Part shown: piece after piece, positions 61,740-64,000 of the stretch
Layout of the letters: the number at the start of each line of letters is the position of its first letter
How positions within the stretch are numbered: position 1 is the first letter of the stretch
Source of the DNA: Novosphingobium ginsenosidimutans
GTDB lineage: Bacteria > Pseudomonadota > Alphaproteobacteria > Sphingomonadales > Sphingomonadaceae
Direction of reading: 5' to 3'
Length of the DNA: 64,000 nucleotides
Assembly: GCF_007954425.1 (NCBI RefSeq)
Contig: NZ_CP042345.1
Span: 1,426,001 to 1,490,000 of the forward strand
The notes under the pieces: generated by a model
What the model saw: only the letters and a program-made list of their open reading frames with translations
The model's database searches: none
Told to the model about the DNA's origin: nothing
Position numbers and translations under genes: made by a program

Positions 61740-62801
61740 ATGACGCAAGCAGGGGGAGAAAGCCTGGCGGCGATCTTCCGCCGCTTGATCGCCAGCACCG
61801 GGCCGATCAGCCTGATGCACTACATGGGCGAGGCCAATGCCCGCTACTACGCCAGCCGCGACCCGCTCGGCACTGCTGGCGACTTCGTCACCGCACCGGA
61901 AATCAGTCAGATGTTCGGTGAGCTGATCGGGCTGTGGCTGGCGGACATGTGGATCAACGCCGGGCGCAAGCAGACGGTTCACTACGTCGAGCTTGGTCCC
62001 GGCCGCGGCACCCTGGCGCGCGATGCCTTGCGCGCCGCCGGGCGGCATGGGCTGGAGCCGTCGGTGCACCTGGTCGAGGCTTCGGCCGCGCTGCGCGATG
62101 TCCAGTTGGCGACCGTTCCGGGCGCGCAGTGGCACCACGATCTGTCGACCATACCCGACCACGGCCCCTTGCTGGTCGTCGCCAACGAGTTCCTCGATGC
62201 CTTGCCGGTGCGGCAACTGGTCAAGACGGCGGAAGGCTGGCGCGAGCGGATGGTCGTACCCGATGGCGATCGCTTTGCCTGCATAGCCGGGCCGCAACCG
62301 ATGGACCCGGCCGTGCCCGATGCGCGCCGTGATGCGCCAGATGGCACGATCTATGAACTGTGCCCCGGTGCGGCAGCGACGGTTTACGAAGTGGCCGGGC
62401 GTTTGAAGGATCAGGGCGGCGCGGCGCTATTCATCGACTATGGCCATGACAGCCCCCGCGATGGCTCGACGCTCCAGGCCGTCCGCGCACACCTCAAGGT
62501 CGACCCCTTCGTCAATCCGGGCGAGGCCGACCTTACTGCCCACGTCGATTTCGCCGCGCTCGTCCCAATCGCGGAATCGCGCGGAGCGCGCTGGATCGGC
62601 ACCGTTCCGCAGGGCCGCTGGCTGCGCGCGCTGGGGATCGAGGCGCGCACCGAGGCGCTCTCCGCTTCCGCTCCGCAGCACGCTGCCGCGCTGCAGGTAG
62701 CTCGGGACCGGCTGATCGGGGACGGGCAGATGGGGCTGCTGTTCAAGGTGATGGGCCTGGCCGGACCAGGCTGGCCCGGCGGGGCCGGTTTTTCAGGCTG
62801 A
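61740..62801 (+). CDS. MidA/NDUFAF7-like SAM-dependent methyltransferase
   Basis: Protein of 353 aa, ATG 61740, 4 bp after lgt. The N-terminus MTQAGGESLAAIFRRLIA leads to YYASRDPLGTAGDFVTAPEI, then the SAM-binding ELGPGRGTLARDAL and later FIDYGHDSPRDGSTLQAV. This is the family of mitochondrial NDUFAF7, which methylates an Arg of complex I subunit NDUFS2; bacterial members are thought to act similarly. No complex I gene is in the window. A 94-bp gap precedes the next gene. Confidence 0.9.
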   Translation: MTQAGGESLAAIFRRLIASTGPISLMHYMGEANARYYASRDPLGTAGDFVTAPEISQMFGELIGLWLADMWINAGRKQTVHYVELGPGRGTLARDALRAAGRHGLEPSVHLVEASAALRDVQLATVPGAQWHHDLSTIPDHGPLLVVANEFLDALPVRQLVKTAEGWRERMVVPDGDRFACIAGPQPMDPAVPDARRDAPDGTIYELCPGAAATVYEVAGRLKDQGGAALFIDYGHDSPRDGSTLQAVRAHLKVDPFVNPGEADLTAHVDFAALVPIAESRGARWIGTVPQGRWLRALGIEARTEALSASAPQHAAALQVARDRLIGDGQMGLLFKVMGLAGPGWPGGAGFSG

Positions 62802-62895
62802 AGCGGTCAAACCGCATCGGGCAGCAATCGGTTCCTGTGGACTGCCCTAATGGACAGGTAGACCACTGCCGCAATTTGGGCAGAACGGTGCGGCA

Positions 62896-63549
62896 ATGAC
62901 CGATCGTCGCCCAACTCTGCTCTCCCGCGTCACCCAGGCGGTGGTGCTGTGGCTCTATCGCTGGAAGGGCTGGACCATCACCGGCGAGCGGCCCGCCGCG
63001 CGCAAGTTCGTGATTACCGGCGCGCCGCACACCAGCAACTGGGACTTCATCTTCTTTGTCGGCACGGTCAACAAGCTGGGGATCAAGCCCAGCTTCATGG
63101 GCAAGGTCAGCCTGTTCAAGGGACCGCTCAAGCGCTTCATGTATGACATGGGCGGGCTGCCGGTCGATCGGTCCAAGCGCAACAACAACTATGTTGAGGA
63201 AACCGCCGCCTATTTCGATCGGGCCGAGGACCTCGCCCTGGTGGTCGCGCCCGAGGGGACGCGCGGGAGCGACGGAACCTGGCGTTCCGGTTTCTACCAC
63301 ATCGCGCTGCGTGCCGGGGTGCCGATCGTGCCAGCCTGGGTCAACAATGCCACGATGAAGGGCGGGATCGGCCCGGCGATCATGCCGACCGGGGACTATG
63401 CGGCCGATCTGGCCAAGATCGCCGCCTTTTATCGTTCGGTCATGCCCGATTGCCTACGGTTCGAACGGCTTGCTGCTTCGGCCGCGGCGCTGAAGGAAGC
63501 GGCGGCGGAAAGCCTGCCGGGAAGCTTGAAAGGGAAAGCCCATGGGTGA
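62896..63549 (+). CDS. Lysophospholipid acyltransferase (PlsC-like)
   Basis: Acyltransferase of 217 aa. The catalytic H-x4-D motif is HTSNWD (His45, Asp50); further blocks are FPEGTRG-like APEGTRGSDGTW and VPIVPAWVNNATM. It probably acylates lysophosphatidate or another glycerophospholipid at the membrane, though the exact acceptor is unknown. Its TGA overlaps the start of the next gene by 8 nt. Confidence 0.9.
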   Translation: MTDRRPTLLSRVTQAVVLWLYRWKGWTITGERPAARKFVITGAPHTSNWDFIFFVGTVNKLGIKPSFMGKVSLFKGPLKRFMYDMGGLPVDRSKRNNNYVEETAAYFDRAEDLALVVAPEGTRGSDGTWRSGFYHIALRAGVPIVPAWVNNATMKGGIGPAIMPTGDYAADLAKIAAFYRSVMPDCLRFERLAASAAALKEAAAESLPGSLKGKAHG

Positions 63550-64000
63550 AGCCATGCTGGTCAATGCTGCAGTCGCGGCTGTCACATTGCTTGCGGCCTG
63601 GCTGGTCGCAGTACGGATCAACGACGTCTCTTTCATCGATGCGATCTGGGGCGGCGGCATGGCGGTGCTGGCCGTGGCCAGCTGGTTGCAACTGGGGGAA
63701 CCGGACACCCGCGCCCACCTGATCGCTGGCATGGCGGCGCTGTGGGGGCTGCGGCTGTTCTGGCACCTCTACACCCGCTGGCGCGGCCACGGGGAGGACG
63801 TGCGCTATGCCCGGATGCTGGGCAAGGCCAAGGAACAGGGCCGTTTTGCCCAGGCCGCGTTGACTAAGGTCTTCGGCCCGCAGGCCTTCCTGCTGTACCT
63901 GACCTGTCTGCCCGCCCAGCTGGGCGTACTGGCCAGCGGCGCACCTGCTCCGCTTGGGCCCCTGGCGCTTGCCGGTGCAGCCCTGTGGCTGCTCGGCATG
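63542..64000 (+). CDS. DUF1295 family membrane protein, partial (3' end beyond the window)
   Basis: Open frame from ATG 63542 to the window end (153 codons, no stop). The sequence NDVSFIDAIWGGGMAVLAVA followed by GLRLFWHLYTRWRGHGEDVR matches the DUF1295/steroid-reductase-like integral membrane family. Several hydrophobic helices. It overlaps the acyltransferase stop, suggesting coupling. Function is inferred only; the C-terminal catalytic-type segment is not visible. Confidence 0.88.
   Translation, partial: MGEAMLVNAAVAAVTLLAAWLVAVRINDVSFIDAIWGGGMAVLAVASWLQLGEPDTRAHLIAGMAALWGLRLFWHLYTRWRGHGEDVRYARMLGKAKEQGRFAQAALTKVFGPQAFLLYLTCLPAQLGVLASGAPAPLGPLALAGAALWLLGM

Overview
The window is a GC-rich chromosomal segment of an alphaproteobacterium, most likely of the order Sphingomonadales (Sphingomonadaceae or Erythrobacteraceae). 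This rests on the GC-rich codon use, two proteins that resemble exosortase-A (XrtA/PEP-CTERM) accessory families, a TonB-dependent receptor, an intracellular PHA depolymerase, a phosphotransferase/acyl-CoA dehydrogenase pair and a CtrA-like box. The genus is not resolved. I saw no rRNA, tRNA, insertion sequence, prophage or CRISPR array. About 45 genes are packed tightly, many with overlapping start and stop codons.

Layout. 0-5.2 kb: glutamate synthase gltB-gltD (minus strand; gltD runs off the left edge). 5.5-10.7 kb: a membrane protein and an XrtA-type glycosyltransferase on minus, divergent from a 53-aa membrane peptide, an O-ligase-like polymerase and an acyltransferase. 10.8-17.1 kb: MaoC hydratase, thiolase, an AhpD/CMD-like protein, a DUF4126 protein, PHA depolymerase and an MsbA-like exporter. 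17.2-23.1 kb: M13 peptidase, uppP and polA. 23.4-32.2 kb: an alanine-rich small lipoprotein, a phosphotransferase plus acyl-CoA dehydrogenase, a TonB receptor, a lipoprotein methyltransferase, a class A-like serine hydrolase and an astacin-like protein that lacks its catalytic Glu. 32.7-36.3 kb: groESL with a CIRCE element, and a MATE exporter. 36.5-41.5 kb: cytochrome c lipoprotein/DUF5990, rplJL (minus) with an L10-type leader, two membrane proteins, and a small-peptide/DUF2975/XRE operon. 41.6-50.4 kb: rpoB-rpoC with its own promoter and terminator. 50.5-54.9 kb: three serine beta-lactamase-fold hydrolases. 55-64 kb: gltX, glnD, an acyl-CoA ligase, and lgt-MidA-like-PlsC-like-DUF1295 (cut by the right edge).

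Functional themes. Nitrogen assimilation (gltBD, glnD), information processing (rpoBC, rplJL, polA, gltX), protein folding (groESL), envelope and lipoprotein biogenesis (uppP, lgt, MsbA-like exporter, acyltransferases) and acyl-CoA/PHA carbon storage (MaoC, thiolase, PhaZ, acyl-CoA dehydrogenase, acyl-CoA ligase). The less ordinary items are the short-peptide/DUF2975/XRE operon, whose promoter is flanked by two copies of a 9-bp repeat; a 22-bp palindrome inside the promoter spacer of the phosphotransferase/dehydrogenase pair; a near-perfect 33-bp-stem palindrome between maoC and the thiolase; the HQxxH astacin; the alanine-zipper-like lipoprotein; and the separation and inversion of rplJL relative to rpoBC. 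All calls come from reading the sequence by eye; no database search was run.
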